In this document: in pieces, positions 1-7,552 of the stretch
How the letters are laid out: each line of letters starts with the position of its first letter
How positions within the stretch are numbered: position 1 is the stretch's first letter
Source: Caldifarciminota bacterium
GTDB taxonomy: Bacteria; Hydrothermota; Tepidihabitantia; SM23-42
Direction of reading: 5' to 3'
NCBI GenBank assembly: GCA_030671005.1
Contig: DAOVAN010000013.1
Coordinates: 1-19,959 of the forward strand
Length of the DNA: 19,959 bases
The notes under the pieces: generated by a model
What the model saw: the letters and a program-made list of their open reading frames with translations, nothing else
The model's database searches: none
Told to the model about the DNA's origin: nothing
Position numbers and translations under genes: made by a program

Positions 1-19
1 ATGAGTACGATATCTGATA

Positions 20-47
20 TTGACAGCCGTTCGTACCTTGATATAAT
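20..47 (+). promoter_or_regulatory. sigma70-type promoter, leaderless, for DUF1844 gene
   Basis: A perfect -35 (TTGACA, 20-25) and a perfect -10 (TATAAT, 42-47) are separated by 16 bp. Only 5 bp lie between the -10 and the ATG at 53. Transcription should therefore start at or within a base or two of the start codon, giving a leaderless mRNA. No Shine-Dalgarno sequence is visible. Confidence 0.8.
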
Positions 48-52
48 TCACC

Positions 53-412
53 ATGATTGAAAACGAGAACAAGAAAGACGCAGAAAAAGAAAGCAAGGAA
101 CAAGAAAGCGAAACCAAAAAAGACCAAGAAAAGCCACAAAAAGAAGAACTAAGACTGCTAGACAACCCTATAAAGGTGAAAGAAATTATATACATGACGA
201 TACTCTCGCTAGAAAGTAAGGCATGGGCATATCTTGACTTGGTCGCACATCCAGAAACACAAAAGCACCACAAGGACCCAGCAGAAGCAAAAACAGCCAT
301 TGATGCAATTGAGGCTTTGTACAAGATTATTGAAGCGAATCTGGGCCCCGAAGAGAAGAAAGACATTCAGGTACGTTTGACGAATCTAAGACTGAATTTT
401 GCCAAAGAGTAG
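53..412 (+). CDS. DUF1844 family small protein
   Basis: 119 aa. Residues 1-38 are a low-complexity, highly charged Lys/Glu tail. From about residue 40 the sequence resembles DUF1844: a hydrophobic stretch with TILSLESKAWAYL, then AIDAIEALYKIIEANLG, and a C-terminal RLTNLRLNF. In family members the equivalents are an ILSL..QA segment, an AK..ID.L..L segment and a C-terminal L.LR. segment. The molecular role of DUF1844 is not known. The ATG was chosen because it sits 5 bp behind a consensus promoter. The gene is first in a two-gene unit; the next frame opens inside its last codons. Other small charged proteins cannot be excluded, but the conserved half fits well. Confidence 0.8.
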   Translation: MIENENKKDAEKESKEQESETKKDQEKPQKEELRLLDNPIKVKEIIYMTILSLESKAWAYLDLVAHPETQKHHKDPAEAKTAIDAIEALYKIIEANLGPEEKKDIQVRLTNLRLNFAKE

Positions 413-2117
413 GCAGACTCTCTCATTTCATACCTGGGTCCTCATTGGCCTAGCACTCTTTTCGAGTCTTGTCTATTTCTATTCGCTCTGCCCAGATGTT
501 TACCTCATCGATTCCGGCGAGCTGGCTACTGTTTCCTACACCCTCGGTGTTGCGCACCCGACAGGTTATCCGTTATACACTCTGATTTCATACTTTTTCG
601 CCCACATACCCGGCGAACCTATAAGAAATCTCAACCTACTCTCAGCGTTATTCTCGGTCGCAGCCGCACTTATTATTCTCATTACCGCACGCAGGATAAC
701 AAAGAATGAATTCACCGCTGTTCTCGTCGCCTCGCTATTCGCTTTCTCGCCCACGATCTGGCGCACCTCAATTACGAACGAAGTCTATCCACTAACCGCT
801 CTGCTTGCCGTGCTCGTGTTTCTCCTGCTTTACCGCTGTGATAATGACCGCATATACTATCTAATCATGTATCTGCTAGGACTCGCTCTCACCAATCACA
901 TCATAATCTTTTCGTTAGGCCTACCAGTGTTTTTCTACCTGATATTCGTACACAGACCCGGATTGAAAAAAGTATTGATCGGAATAATGTTTCTCGTGTT
1001 CGGGCTGACCCTTTACTACTACATCATAGCACGTACAGTCGGAGGCGCCAAGATTGCATGGGGCAATGCAACCGATCTGCAACGGTTGTTCTGGCACCTC
1101 ACTGGCAAGCAATATCAAGTCTGGATGTTCTCGCTCTCGCCCGGCGAGGTATTCAAGAACCTGGCCAGTGGTTTACACATCTTAGTCAGAGATTTCATGT
1201 ATGTACTCATCATACCCTCGATCATCGGCTTTTTTGTTCTATACAAGAAAGAAAGGAAGAAATTCTGGCTACTACTAGCAATTCTCATTCTCAATCTCTT
1301 CTATACGATCAACTATTCGATCCCGGACATTGAACCTTACTACATCCCCAGTCTGCTTGTGCTGATCATCACCTTCACCCATGGAATACAAGTACTACAC
1401 AAGTATCTGAAGCCTCCAGTTGTGGTCCTGCTTGCATTCGTTATCCCAATAATCAACTACAATTCCTGCACACTGAGGAATAATACATTCGGCATCGACT
1501 TCGGAAGAGCACATGTTGAGCAGCTGCCCGAGTCCAGCCTCCTAATAGCCACTCATTGGGATATCTACTCACCGCTCCTCTACCTGAGAGAGGTCAAGGG
1601 AGAAAGAAAGGACATGGTCATCATTGACAAAGCCCTGCTACGGCGCACATGGTATATTCGATATATCGAACGTGAGTATCCCCAAATTTATGCCCGTGCC
1701 CGTTCAGCTATCGATGCCTACCTCGAAGAGCTGTACAAATTTGAATACGACCGCCCTTACGTGCCACACGTGATTCAATCGAGATTCACCAACATGCTCG
1801 AGAGATTTGTCGATGCAAAAATCACAGACGGCGTTTATCTCTCCACACCCTGGCTCGACCGGGACCTCAAAAGCGTCAAGCCGCATTATCTCAGAATTCC
1901 TTTTGGACTCGTGCGTAAACTCACTCAAGACACGACCGTCATAGTCTATGACTTCTCAGAATTTGCATTAGAGAAACCACCAGTCACCAACGACAACCGT
2001 GTAGACTACAATCTGAGAATCGTTCACACCATGCTAGGTAACAACATTAGTTACCTGGTTGCAGTAGGGCACGATGAAGCGGCAGAACGAGTACGTGAAC
2101 TGCTGAAATCATATTGA
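399..2117 (+). CDS. DUF2723 (TMEM260-like) polytopic membrane protein, probable GT-C glycosyltransferase
   Basis: 572 aa. Roughly the first 360 residues are a series of hydrophobic membrane helices; the remaining ~200 form a soluble C-terminal part. The N-terminus carries the DUF2723 hallmark: PDVYLIDSGELATVSYTLG followed by AHPTGYPLY, where an acidic Asp-x-Gly-Glu pair lies in the first extramembrane loop, the usual catalytic spot of GT-C enzymes. ITNEVYPL in a later loop is also typical. By family knowledge it would transfer a sugar from a lipid carrier on the outer face of the membrane; the acceptor is unknown. The only usable initiation codon is the TTG at 399, overlapping the end of the DUF1844 gene by 14 nt. 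This implies translational coupling, although the start is not certain. Confidence 0.82.
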   Translation: MPKSRQTLSFHTWVLIGLALFSSLVYFYSLCPDVYLIDSGELATVSYTLGVAHPTGYPLYTLISYFFAHIPGEPIRNLNLLSALFSVAAALIILITARRITKNEFTAVLVASLFAFSPTIWRTSITNEVYPLTALLAVLVFLLLYRCDNDRIYYLIMYLLGLALTNHIIIFSLGLPVFFYLIFVHRPGLKKVLIGIMFLVFGLTLYYYIIARTVGGAKIAWGNATDLQRLFWHLTGKQYQVWMFSLSPGEVFKNLASGLHILVRDFMYVLIIPSIIGFFVLYKKERKKFWLLLAILILNLFYTINYSIPDIEPYYIPSLLVLIITFTHGIQVLHKYLKPPVVVLLAFVIPIINYNSCTLRNNTFGIDFGRAHVEQLPESSLLIATHWDIYSPLLYLREVKGERKDMVIIDKALLRRTWYIRYIEREYPQIYARARSAIDAYLEELYKFEYDRPYVPHVIQSRFTNMLERFVDAKITDGVYLSTPWLDRDLKSVKPHYLRIPFGLVRKLTQDTTVIVYDFSEFALEKPPVTNDNRVDYNLRIVHTMLGNNISYLVAVGHDEAAERVRELLKSY

Positions 2118-2142
2118 GATTTCTGAAAAATACCAGAAATCT
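2117..2142 (+). terminator. weak stem-loop right after the DUF2723 gene
   Basis: AGATTTCTG (2117-2125) and CAGAAATCT (2134-2142) form a perfect 9-bp stem with an 8-nt loop, starting on the last base of the stop codon. Only CTTTG follows and the stem is AT-rich, so it may be a weak terminator or an RNA 3'-end stabiliser rather than a strong intrinsic terminator. Confidence 0.4.
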
Positions 2143-2424
2143 TTGATCACAGAGATTGAACTTTCAGATAACAGAGATTTAGAAGCACAATATGTCGCTG
2201 TAAGCTTTCTTGCATCTTTGTAATCATGAGAATGGTGGATACTTTTCCAGAGATTTCACCCAGTCAAATCAAAGAATCTATTTAGCAAGGCTGAAGATCT
2301 CTTTGCAGAGCAACCCATTACAATACGTAACGGGTCAAGAAAACCGCTGCACCACGCAACTGAGAAAAACTGCAACACAAAAATACGGTTTTGAATTTGT
2401 GTATTGGTGCTTTGGTATTGTTTA

Positions 2425-2523
2425 CCCCGTTAGACATAGCCTCTCGAAATTCCATGAGTGCAAAGTAAAACAGCTCATTAAGATAGAGTACGGCCAAGCT
2501 CAATGGCTATATTTCTAACGGGG
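2425..2523. repeat. 99-bp element with CCCCGTTAGA terminal inverted repeats (MITE-like)
   Basis: CCCCGTTAGA (2425-2434) is matched by its exact reverse complement TCTAACGGGG (2514-2523). The inverted repeat continues inward with a small bulge: CATAGCC on the left against GGCTATAT on the right, giving about 17 paired positions. A similar-size element with the same termini occurs at 13692-13786. There is no coding capacity. It could be a non-autonomous transposable element or a structured RNA/REP-type repeat. Confidence 0.6.
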
Positions 2524-2551
2524 TTTAGGATTTAGGGTTTAGAATTTAGGA
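2524..2551. repeat. heptamer tandem array (TTTAGGA-type)
   Basis: Four consecutive 7-bp units in register: TTTAGGA, TTTAGGG, TTTAGAA, TTTAGGA. It directly abuts the right terminal repeat of the 99-bp element. The same 7-bp periodicity, often on the other strand as AAATCCT, recurs in other spacers of the window. Confidence 0.75.
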
Positions 2552-2604
2552 TTTTGCCCGTAAGGCATGTTTCATCCTTTTTAAACAACAACCCCAGCTC
2601 GGCC

Positions 2605-2632
2605 TTGACAACCCAACGCCTGAGTCTATAAT
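2605..2632 (+). promoter_or_regulatory. leaderless promoter for arcC
   Basis: TTGACA (2605-2610), a 16-bp spacer and TATAAT (2627-2632), with only 5 bp before the ATG at 2638. The geometry is identical to the promoter at 20-47. No ribosome binding site fits in the predicted transcript. Confidence 0.82.
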
Positions 2633-2637
2633 TCTTA

Positions 2638-3576
2638 ATGAAAAAGGCGGTTGTTGCGCTTGGTGGCAACGCGATTTCATCCACCGGTAAAGAGAATATT
2701 CACGAGCAATTCGCCAACACCCGCAAGAGCCTTGAGGGTATCGTAGAACTCATCCAGGAAGGATACAAACTGGCTATTACACATGGTAATGGCCCGCAAG
2801 TGGGCAATGCTCTTCTTCGCGTTGAGAGGACAAAGAACGACATACCCGCATTACCCCTGGGCATCATCGTCGCCGATACCGAGGGCGGCATGGGATACAT
2901 GATAGAACAGAGCCTGCAGAACAAGCTCATGACCATGGGCATTAACCGTGACGTTGTGACGATCGTCACACAGGTCACGGTCGATCCAAACGACCCATCG
3001 ATCATAAACCCAACAAAATATGTTGGTCCATTCTATACAAAGAAACAGTCTGAAATTCTGGCACAATTATTCAACTGGATAATCAAGGAAGATTCTGGAC
3101 GCGGGTATCGCAGGGTCGTACCGTCGCCCAAACCCAGGAGGATCGTAAACCGACGCACCATACAACTTCTCGTCGACCATGATACCATCGTCATTGCTGC
3201 TGGTGGTGGTGGGATTCCTGTATATACTGAAAATGATGGGACTTATGAGGGAGTTGATGCTGTCGTCGATAAAGACCATGCTTCGGCCGTGCTTGCTCAC
3301 GACATCGATGCCCAGACACTGCTCTTCCTGACCGATGTAGACAACGCATACATCAACTATAAGAAATCAGACCAGCAAGCATTGAGGAATATCAATGTCG
3401 TAGAAGCAAAGCAATATCTAAACGAAGGGCACTTCCCTCCTGGGAATATGGGTCCAAAAATTGAAGCAGCAATAAGCTTCTTGACCAGTGGCGGTCAAGA
3501 AGTGATCATCACCTCACTTAACAAGGCACAACAGGCAATATTGGGTGATGCCGGTACAAAGATTGTGAAGAAGTGA
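2638..3576 (+). CDS. arcC: carbamate kinase
   Basis: 312 aa, full length for the family. Cytoplasmic enzyme that reversibly transfers phosphate between carbamoyl phosphate and ADP, giving ATP, carbamate and then NH3/CO2. Visible signatures in order: N-terminal VALGGNA, HGNGPQVG near residue 50, GRGYRRVVPSPKP, AAGGGGIPV, DAVVDKDHASAVLA (nucleotide/substrate site), FLTDVDNAY and the C-terminal PPGNMGPKIEAA. No arginine deiminase or ornithine carbamoyltransferase gene lies beside it, so its carbamoyl phosphate may come from elsewhere (for example agmatine, citrulline or purine breakdown), or it may run in the synthetic direction. It is transcribed alone from a leaderless promoter and converges with the next minus-strand gene, leaving a 5-bp gap. 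Confidence 0.95.
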   Translation: MKKAVVALGGNAISSTGKENIHEQFANTRKSLEGIVELIQEGYKLAITHGNGPQVGNALLRVERTKNDIPALPLGIIVADTEGGMGYMIEQSLQNKLMTMGINRDVVTIVTQVTVDPNDPSIINPTKYVGPFYTKKQSEILAQLFNWIIKEDSGRGYRRVVPSPKPRRIVNRRTIQLLVDHDTIVIAAGGGGIPVYTENDGTYEGVDAVVDKDHASAVLAHDIDAQTLLFLTDVDNAYINYKKSDQQALRNINVVEAKQYLNEGHFPPGNMGPKIEAAISFLTSGGQEVIITSLNKAQQAILGDAGTKIVKK

Positions 3577-3581
3577 TAGCT

Positions 3582-4172
3582 CTAGAATAGAACGGGTCGC
3601 CACATCGCAGTCATCACTGCGCTTGAAATACCGCCAACAATGAAGTAGATCACGATCATTATAATCAGGGCAACCACGTAATAACCAACCAGTTTTTCCT
3701 TGGGCGTTTCCATCATCACCGGCATGCCTATGAAAAGCAAGTAAAAGGTGTACAGACTGATGAGAAAGACAAGAATACCCAAAGCCGGAATTATATTGAG
3801 AATCCCCGCAACAAATGCCGGTGTGGAGGCGTAAACCGCGAGCTTGTATGCATTAACCATATTCTGTTTTGAACCGAAAGATGGTGCCAGAGAATTGATA
3901 ACTAAACCCTCGACATAAAGAGCAACGAGCGTGAGCACATACCACATAATTGCCCAAACAAGAGCGTAGGTAAAGGGTATCCTGAAGAAACCCGTAATCG
4001 GCCCAAAACTCTGGCCGATCAATGTGAAGCCAAGAAAACCGAATATTGCGGGTAGCGCGGCAAGGATCATGGCATAGCCAGTGAAAACCTGACCAATACC
4101 GGTTGCCTCTGCTTTAATTTGGGGCCAGGTATCCTTAGGTCTAAAAAGGATATCCTTGATGCGTTGAATCAT
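3582..4172 (-). CDS. Yip1 family integral membrane protein
   Basis: About 196 aa with five hydrophobic segments. The N-terminus (QRIKDILFRPKDTWPQIKAE) is typical of bacterial Yip1-domain proteins, which begin with a short amphipathic head containing a Pro-x-x-x-W motif before the membrane helices. The function of bacterial members is unknown. Two adjacent ATGs (4175 and 4172) follow a strong AAAGGAGG; the second gives the better spacing and was chosen, though both are possible. It lies about 50 bp downstream of the DUF4870-like gene on the same strand and is probably cotranscribed with it. Confidence 0.8.
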   Translation of the reverse strand: MIQRIKDILFRPKDTWPQIKAEATGIGQVFTGYAMILAALPAIFGFLGFTLIGQSFGPITGFFRIPFTYALVWAIMWYVLTLVALYVEGLVINSLAPSFGSKQNMVNAYKLAVYASTPAFVAGILNIIPALGILVFLISLYTFYLLFIGMPVMMETPKEKLVGYYVVALIIMIVIYFIVGGISSAVMTAMWRPVLF

Positions 4173-4223
4173 CATACCTCCTTTTGTTCACAATCTATAG
4201 AACAATATGAGTAATAAATATTT

Positions 4224-4547
4224 TTATATCCTAATTTTCTCGGCAATATCGCCCAAAACCGGCATCTTCCAATATTCACCTTGCAATGATTTCACCATAC
4301 CGATGATTGCCAGAACAATGCATATGATACTTCCGACCGGACCGATGATAAACCAACCTATTACTGGTACATAGCTCAACACCCATACGATTATTGCAGA
4401 GGCAAAAAGAACCATCCCCTGCTTGCCATGAAACAGGGCAAATTTGTTCTCTTTCTTACCTAGTAGCGGTACTAGAAAAAGAATCCACCAATATCCTATG
4501 AATGCCCAAATCTTGCCTTCTTCAATCTCTTTGTTGGTCTCTGGCAT
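4224..4547 (-). CDS. DUF4870/Tic20-like small membrane protein
   Basis: 107 aa. A short polar N-terminus (PETNKEIEEGK) precedes a first helix (IWAFIGYWWILFLVPLL). KKENKFALFHGKQGMVLF is the family hallmark: an FxxFHGKQG-type loop between helices 1 and 2. Two further hydrophobic helices and a short basic tail follow. Function is unknown; such proteins often sit beside other small membrane proteins, as here with Yip1. An in-frame ATG exists 18 nt upstream, but AAAGGAGGA lies exactly between the two, so the ATG at 4547 is the probable start. The promoter is just upstream at 4566-4593. Confidence 0.78.
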   Translation of the reverse strand: MPETNKEIEEGKIWAFIGYWWILFLVPLLGKKENKFALFHGKQGMVLFASAIIVWVLSYVPVIGWFIIGPVGSIICIVLAIIGMVKSLQGEYWKMPVLGDIAEKIRI

Positions 4548-4565
4548 ATCTCCTCCTTTTGTCAT

Positions 4566-4593
4566 AGTATAATAATAAAAATACCGGAGTCAA
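4566..4593 (-). promoter_or_regulatory. promoter for the DUF4870/Yip1 pair
   Basis: Read on the minus strand: TTGACT (4588-4593), 16-bp spacer, TATACT (4566-4571). The predicted transcript has a short leader containing AAAGGAGGA before the ATG at 4547. This unit is therefore not leaderless, unlike several others here. Confidence 0.72.
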
Positions 4594-4618
4594 CACCCAA
4601 CCCCTCAAATAGCTTTAT

Positions 4619-4660
4619 AAATCCTAAGCACGAAATCCGATTCCGTAAATACTCAAATCT
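4619..4660. repeat. heptamer array (AAATCCT-type)
   Basis: Consecutive 7-bp units AAATCCT, AAGCACG, AAATCCG, ATTCCGT, AAATACT, CAAATCT. Its first two units match the array at 13661-13674 (AAATCCT, AAGCACT). It merges into the 80-bp hairpin repeat that starts at 4633. Confidence 0.65.
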
Positions 4661-4712
4661 TTGATTTGATTGTATTTACGAAAATCCCCGAAAGGGGAAA
4701 CAAATCCGAATT
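4633..4712 (+). repeat. 80-bp two-hairpin dispersed repeat, copy A
   Basis: Matches 14847-14926 on the opposite strand at 75 of 80 positions; the first 45 bases are identical and all five differences are transitions. Hairpin 1 is CGTAAATAC-TCAAATC (4644-4659), a 3-nt loop, GATTTGA, a 2-nt bulge, then GTATTTACG (to 4680). Hairpin 2 is CCCC-GAAA-GGGG (4686-4697) with a GNRA-type loop. No coding capacity. Confidence 0.8.
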
Positions 4713-4789
4713 TTCTAAACAGCAAAAACATTGTCATTATGGGATAGTCTCAACCACCCCGCCTGCTCCGTAGGTTGCCAACGTACGGG

Positions 4790-4838
4790 GTCATTGCGAG
4801 GAGTCCCGAGTGTAACGAGGGGCGACGTGGCAATCTCA
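4790..4838. repeat. REP-like palindromic repeat, copy 1
   Basis: Begins TCATTGCGAGGAGTC and ends GACGTGGCAATCTC; outer arms ATTGC (4793-4797) and GCAAT (4830-4834) pair, as do inner GTCCC and GGGGC/GAC blocks. A second, diverged copy is at 19301-19343. Elements with these two ends are a familiar type of dispersed intergenic repeat in many bacterial genomes. Confidence 0.6.
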
Positions 4839-4955
4839 CACAACGCACGACGCCGGACGCTTAACGCAATACGCTGTCTTCAATCATTGTAATCTGTGTT
4901 TTCATCTGCGTAATCGACCTGCGAAGCAGGACACAATGACATAATTACTATATTG

Positions 4956-4990
4956 GGTTTCGAATTTCGATATTCGAATTTAGAGTTTCA
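4956..4990. repeat. heptamer array (AATTTCG-type)
   Basis: Five 7-bp units in register: GGTTTCG, AATTTCG, ATATTCG, AATTTAG, AGTTTCA. Same class as the array at 19174-19208. Confidence 0.6.
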
Positions 4991-5012
4991 TCACTGCGGG
5001 GCTGTTGGAACA

Positions 5013-5048
5013 ACTACCCATGATGACCGTAGGGGTCAGGTGGGTAGT
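5013..5048 (-). terminator. stem-loop overlapping the 3' end of the NFACT gene
   Basis: ACTACCCA (5013-5020) pairs with TGGGTAGT (5041-5048), and an inner TGACC (5024-5028) pairs with GGTCA (5034-5038). The structure covers the last codons and the stop of the NFACT gene at the end of the long minus-strand operon. There is no U-tract afterwards, so it may block exonucleases rather than terminate transcription. Confidence 0.4.
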
Positions 5049-6490
5049 CCAGGATCCACGAACACCACGTCCTCCCTCATCAATATCACACTACCGATTT
5101 TGCCTTTTTTGTTTTTCTTAAGATATTTGCGCTGGGTATAGGAAACCGCAACGTTCTGTTGTTTCTTTGCTTTACTGAAGTGAGCGGCAATCGCCGCCGC
5201 GATGCGTATTTCTTCTTTGCTTGGCCGCTGTCCCCGCGGTATATTCGGCCGCAAAATAACGTGTGCACCCTCAAAACCCCGGGTATGGAAAAAATAATCA
5301 CCCGGACGCGCATGTTTGAATGTCAGCTCATCATTTGACCGAGCACTCTTGCCAGCTAATACTATAGACCCAGACTCCAGGACGAACCTGAGGAATGGTT
5401 CCTTCGACGGTACTGCCTCGCTAACTCTCTTTTCTGTTGGCTTCTCACCATGGGATTTCGACTCCGAGGCCTTCAGCTCTTTGGTCAGAGCCGCAATCTG
5501 TTCCCTCAGTCTCGGTTGCCCTCTTTTTGCCTTTTTATACCTGGAGAAATACCTCTGCGCATTACCTTGGGGCGTCAGGTGTAGGTCAAGCTCGATCTCT
5601 ATCTGCTTCTGAGTGTAAGGATCGACGAGCTTGACTGAAGACGAACCTTTCTTGACCTCATTGATATTCGCCAGAATCATCTCCCCCGCCTTGCGCAAGC
5701 GTTCGATCTCTTCTGGTCGTAGCGATTTCCTTCGTAACCGTGCTATGCGCTTTCTGATATTTCGACTGACCACCCGTTGCTGCTGCTCAATAGCTTGTCT
5801 TTCCCGGCCACGAACAAAATCCGTGATCGCGATTTCGAACAGATCATTAAACGACAAATATTCCTTAACATATTTTTGGGCAAACAGACTGATATGCAGA
5901 GGCTCAGTCGAAATGAGTCTTGGTCGCGCGCGCTTTCCCTGCACGATGGCTTTGATCTCTTTCAGGTGCTCAGGGTTCAACTCCTGCGCCAGCTTCTTGT
6001 CAATGCCCTCGATATTTCTGACCAGATCTTCGGGACCTGAACCAACTACATCATTCTCACCCAGCTCAAGGATCGAAGCCTTGGAATCTTTTTTAATATA
6101 ACGTGAAAAAAGGTTCCTCTGCCAGGACTGAGTTATAAGACTGAAATTGGGCGCCTCAGGATACAGCGAAACAACAATTTCCAGATCTTCCTCCTTGGGA
6201 AAAGGCTTCTGTAGCATAAGACTCACAACTGGCATCATATTATACTGCACGATTTTAATAATTCGGGATGACTTAGCAATATCCCTCATGGGTTTCACTG
6301 TTTCGTAGCCTCGCATGTGTTTCGCTGACAGAAAAAGACCGAGTGCCTTTGGATATAGCGAAATACATAAAGAATGCCCATTCAGTAACAGCCTCACGGC
6401 CCTATCGCACACCCCGATATCTTCTACGTGTTTACCCACCAACTTTTCGCCGATTTCTCTGAGTAAAAGGCATAGGTATATCCCGTTCAT
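5036..6490 (-). CDS. NFACT family protein (RqcH/FbpA-like), divergent
   Basis: 484 aa, shorter than the usual ~560. Order: an NFACT-N-like domain (MNGIYLCLLLREIGEKLVGK at the start); a helix-hairpin-helix segment near residue 160 (LVRNIEGIDKKLAQEL); a basic coiled coil (about 235-280); a linker rich in Lys/Glu; and a well-kept NFACT-R domain (PGDYFFHTRGFEGAHVILRP, then AVSYTQRKYLKK). Family members bind stalled 60S/50S subunits, and bacterial RqcH recruits tRNA-Ala to add alanine tails. By hand alignment to B. subtilis RqcH (IEKIEQAGLDRIMIF), the Asp-Arg pair needed for tailing is replaced by Met-Pro (IIKIVQYNMMPVVSL). The ATG at 6490 follows AGAGGT by about 10 nt. A 78-nt leader separates it from the preceding gene and contains a small palindrome, ACATTCGTGAATGT (6517-6530). 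Confidence 0.85.
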   Translation of the reverse strand: MNGIYLCLLLREIGEKLVGKHVEDIGVCDRAVRLLLNGHSLCISLYPKALGLFLSAKHMRGYETVKPMRDIAKSSRIIKIVQYNMMPVVSLMLQKPFPKEEDLEIVVSLYPEAPNFSLITQSWQRNLFSRYIKKDSKASILELGENDVVGSGPEDLVRNIEGIDKKLAQELNPEHLKEIKAIVQGKRARPRLISTEPLHISLFAQKYVKEYLSFNDLFEIAITDFVRGRERQAIEQQQRVVSRNIRKRIARLRRKSLRPEEIERLRKAGEMILANINEVKKGSSSVKLVDPYTQKQIEIELDLHLTPQGNAQRYFSRYKKAKRGQPRLREQIAALTKELKASESKSHGEKPTEKRVSEAVPSKEPFLRFVLESGSIVLAGKSARSNDELTFKHARPGDYFFHTRGFEGAHVILRPNIPRGQRPSKEEIRIAAAIAAHFSKAKKQQNVAVSYTQRKYLKKNKKGKIGSVILMREDVVFVDPGLPT

Positions 6491-6568
6491 ATTGTCAGGA
6501 CCTCTGGTTCATTACTACATTCGTGAATGTGCTCTTACGCTTTCCATGCATCATAGTCAACGCGTGAT

Positions 6569-7552
6569 CTAACGGGCTGAATGTTCTCTCAGATATGCGA
6601 GGACATCCTGCATATCATTAGGAAGCGGTGTTTCAAAATGCATCTCTCGTTTGGTACGCGGGTGTATCAAATCGAGCTCGGCAGCATGCAGTGCCTGGCG
6701 ATCGATTATATTCAAGACACCTTTGAATGTTGGTAGCTCTTCACTCCTTCTGATGACGCCTGGGCTGCGCCCTCCGTAATCCTTATCGCCGACGATCGGG
6801 CACCCAATGTGCTTAAAATGGACACGAATCTGATGAGTCCTGCCTGTAATGAGCGAGACCTTGAGATATGTAGCAATACGAAATCGCTCCTGCACCGTGA
6901 ATTTGGTCGTCGCCAGCTTTGAGGACAAAGGTGTGACAACCATTTTCTTGCGGTCCAGGCCACTCCTGCCAATGGGCGCCTCGATCACCCCTTCGGGTAA
7001 ACCAGGGTAGTCCCAGCAAAACACATCATATTTCTTGGTCACCTCGCGCCTCTCGATCGCACGGCTGAGTGTGCTCAGTGCCCTATCAGTTTTGGCAAAG
7101 ACAATCAAGCCAGTAGTGTCCTTGTCCAGACGATGTAGTACGCCCGGACGCACTTTGTCACCCAACGTCGGCAACTGGCCACAGTGATGTAGCAACGCAT
7201 TTACCATCGTGTGTTCCCAATTTCCCCTTGCCGGATGTACTACAATACCTTTATACTTGTTCACAACAATAATTGCGCTATCTTCGTGCACAATATCCAG
7301 TGTGATATCCTCCGGCTTTATCTGTGGTGCCGTTTCGGTCTTGAAGCGCACGTAGATCTCATCACCCGTTCTTACACGGTAAGCGTTTTTCACTGGATGA
7401 TCATTGACCAATACCTTGCCTTGGTTTATTAGTTTCTGGGTAAGATTTCGTGAGATGCCAACACCCGCACTGATCAAGTATTGATCAATCCGTCGTCCCT
7501 TCTGTCTTACCGCAACTGTGCGACGGAATTCCTTAAACGTCTCTGGACTCAA
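6569..7552 (-). CDS. rluD: RluA/RluD-family 23S rRNA pseudouridine synthase
   Basis: 327 aa. An N-terminal S4 RNA-binding domain (about residues 20-80; RIDQYLISAG, then QGKVLVNDHPVKNAYRV) is followed by the synthase core. The catalytic motif is RPGVLHRLDKDTTGLIVFAK, with Asp in HRLDKDT. Later family blocks are TGRTHQIRVHF and HPRTKREMHFETPLP. It isomerises uridines in large-subunit rRNA; RluD-type specificity is the best guess but other RluA members cannot be excluded. The start is a TTG at 7552, overlapping the end of rph by 20 nt; no ATG or GTG is available before the S4 domain. Fifth gene of the smpB operon. Confidence 0.9.
   Translation of the reverse strand: MSPETFKEFRRTVAVRQKGRRIDQYLISAGVGISRNLTQKLINQGKVLVNDHPVKNAYRVRTGDEIYVRFKTETAPQIKPEDITLDIVHEDSAIIVVNKYKGIVVHPARGNWEHTMVNALLHHCGQLPTLGDKVRPGVLHRLDKDTTGLIVFAKTDRALSTLSRAIERREVTKKYDVFCWDYPGLPEGVIEAPIGRSGLDRKKMVVTPLSSKLATTKFTVQERFRIATYLKVSLITGRTHQIRVHFKHIGCPIVGDKDYGGRSPGVIRRSEELPTFKGVLNIIDRQALHAAELDLIHPRTKREMHFETPLPNDMQDVLAYLREHSAR

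Larger units (their letters stand above)
2118..2637. other. 520-bp intergenic spacer made of repeat debris
   Basis: No credible gene. After the stem-loop there are degenerate copies of a CACAGAGATT-type motif (near 2148, 2169 and 2250). An imperfect inverted repeat, ACCCATTAC/GTAACGGGT, spans 2313-2335. A 99-bp element with terminal inverted repeats spans 2425-2523, followed by a (TTTAGGA)4 heptad array at 2524-2551. The last 30 bp are the arcC promoter. The open frame at 2210-2518 has no start signal, family resemblance or credible composition. Confidence 0.7.
4594..5035. other. intergenic spacer of dispersed repeats
   Basis: No gene is supported. The stretch holds a heptad array (4619-4660), an 80-bp two-hairpin repeat (4633-4712), a CATTGCGAGGAG...GCAATCTC palindromic repeat (4790-4838), a degenerate AATCTGTGTTTTCATCTGCGT-type motif near 4890-4912, a second heptad array (4956-4990), and a hairpin reaching into the end of the NFACT gene (5013-5048). 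Confidence 0.7.

Noticed and set aside
2210..2518. 102-codon open frame on the plus strand in the arcC upstream spacer
   Set aside because: It has no start signal, passes straight through the 99-bp inverted-repeat element and resembles no protein family.
2524..2551. Telomere sequence, because of TTTAGGG units
   Set aside because: It is a short degenerate internal array within a bacterial chromosome segment; similar 7-mers of other sequence occur in other spacers.
4619..4990. Possible CRISPR array in the repeat-rich spacer
   Set aside because: Repeats are 7-bp units or single palindromes with no regularly spaced 25-40 bp direct repeats, and no cas gene is present.
4953..5141. Short open frame near the NFACT gene end
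   Set aside because: It starts inside a heptad array and continues antisense to the conserved NFACT-R coding sequence.
5631..6101. 156-codon plus-strand frame within the NFACT gene
   Set aside because: It is antisense to the coiled-coil and linker codons of the NFACT protein and has no recognisable domain.
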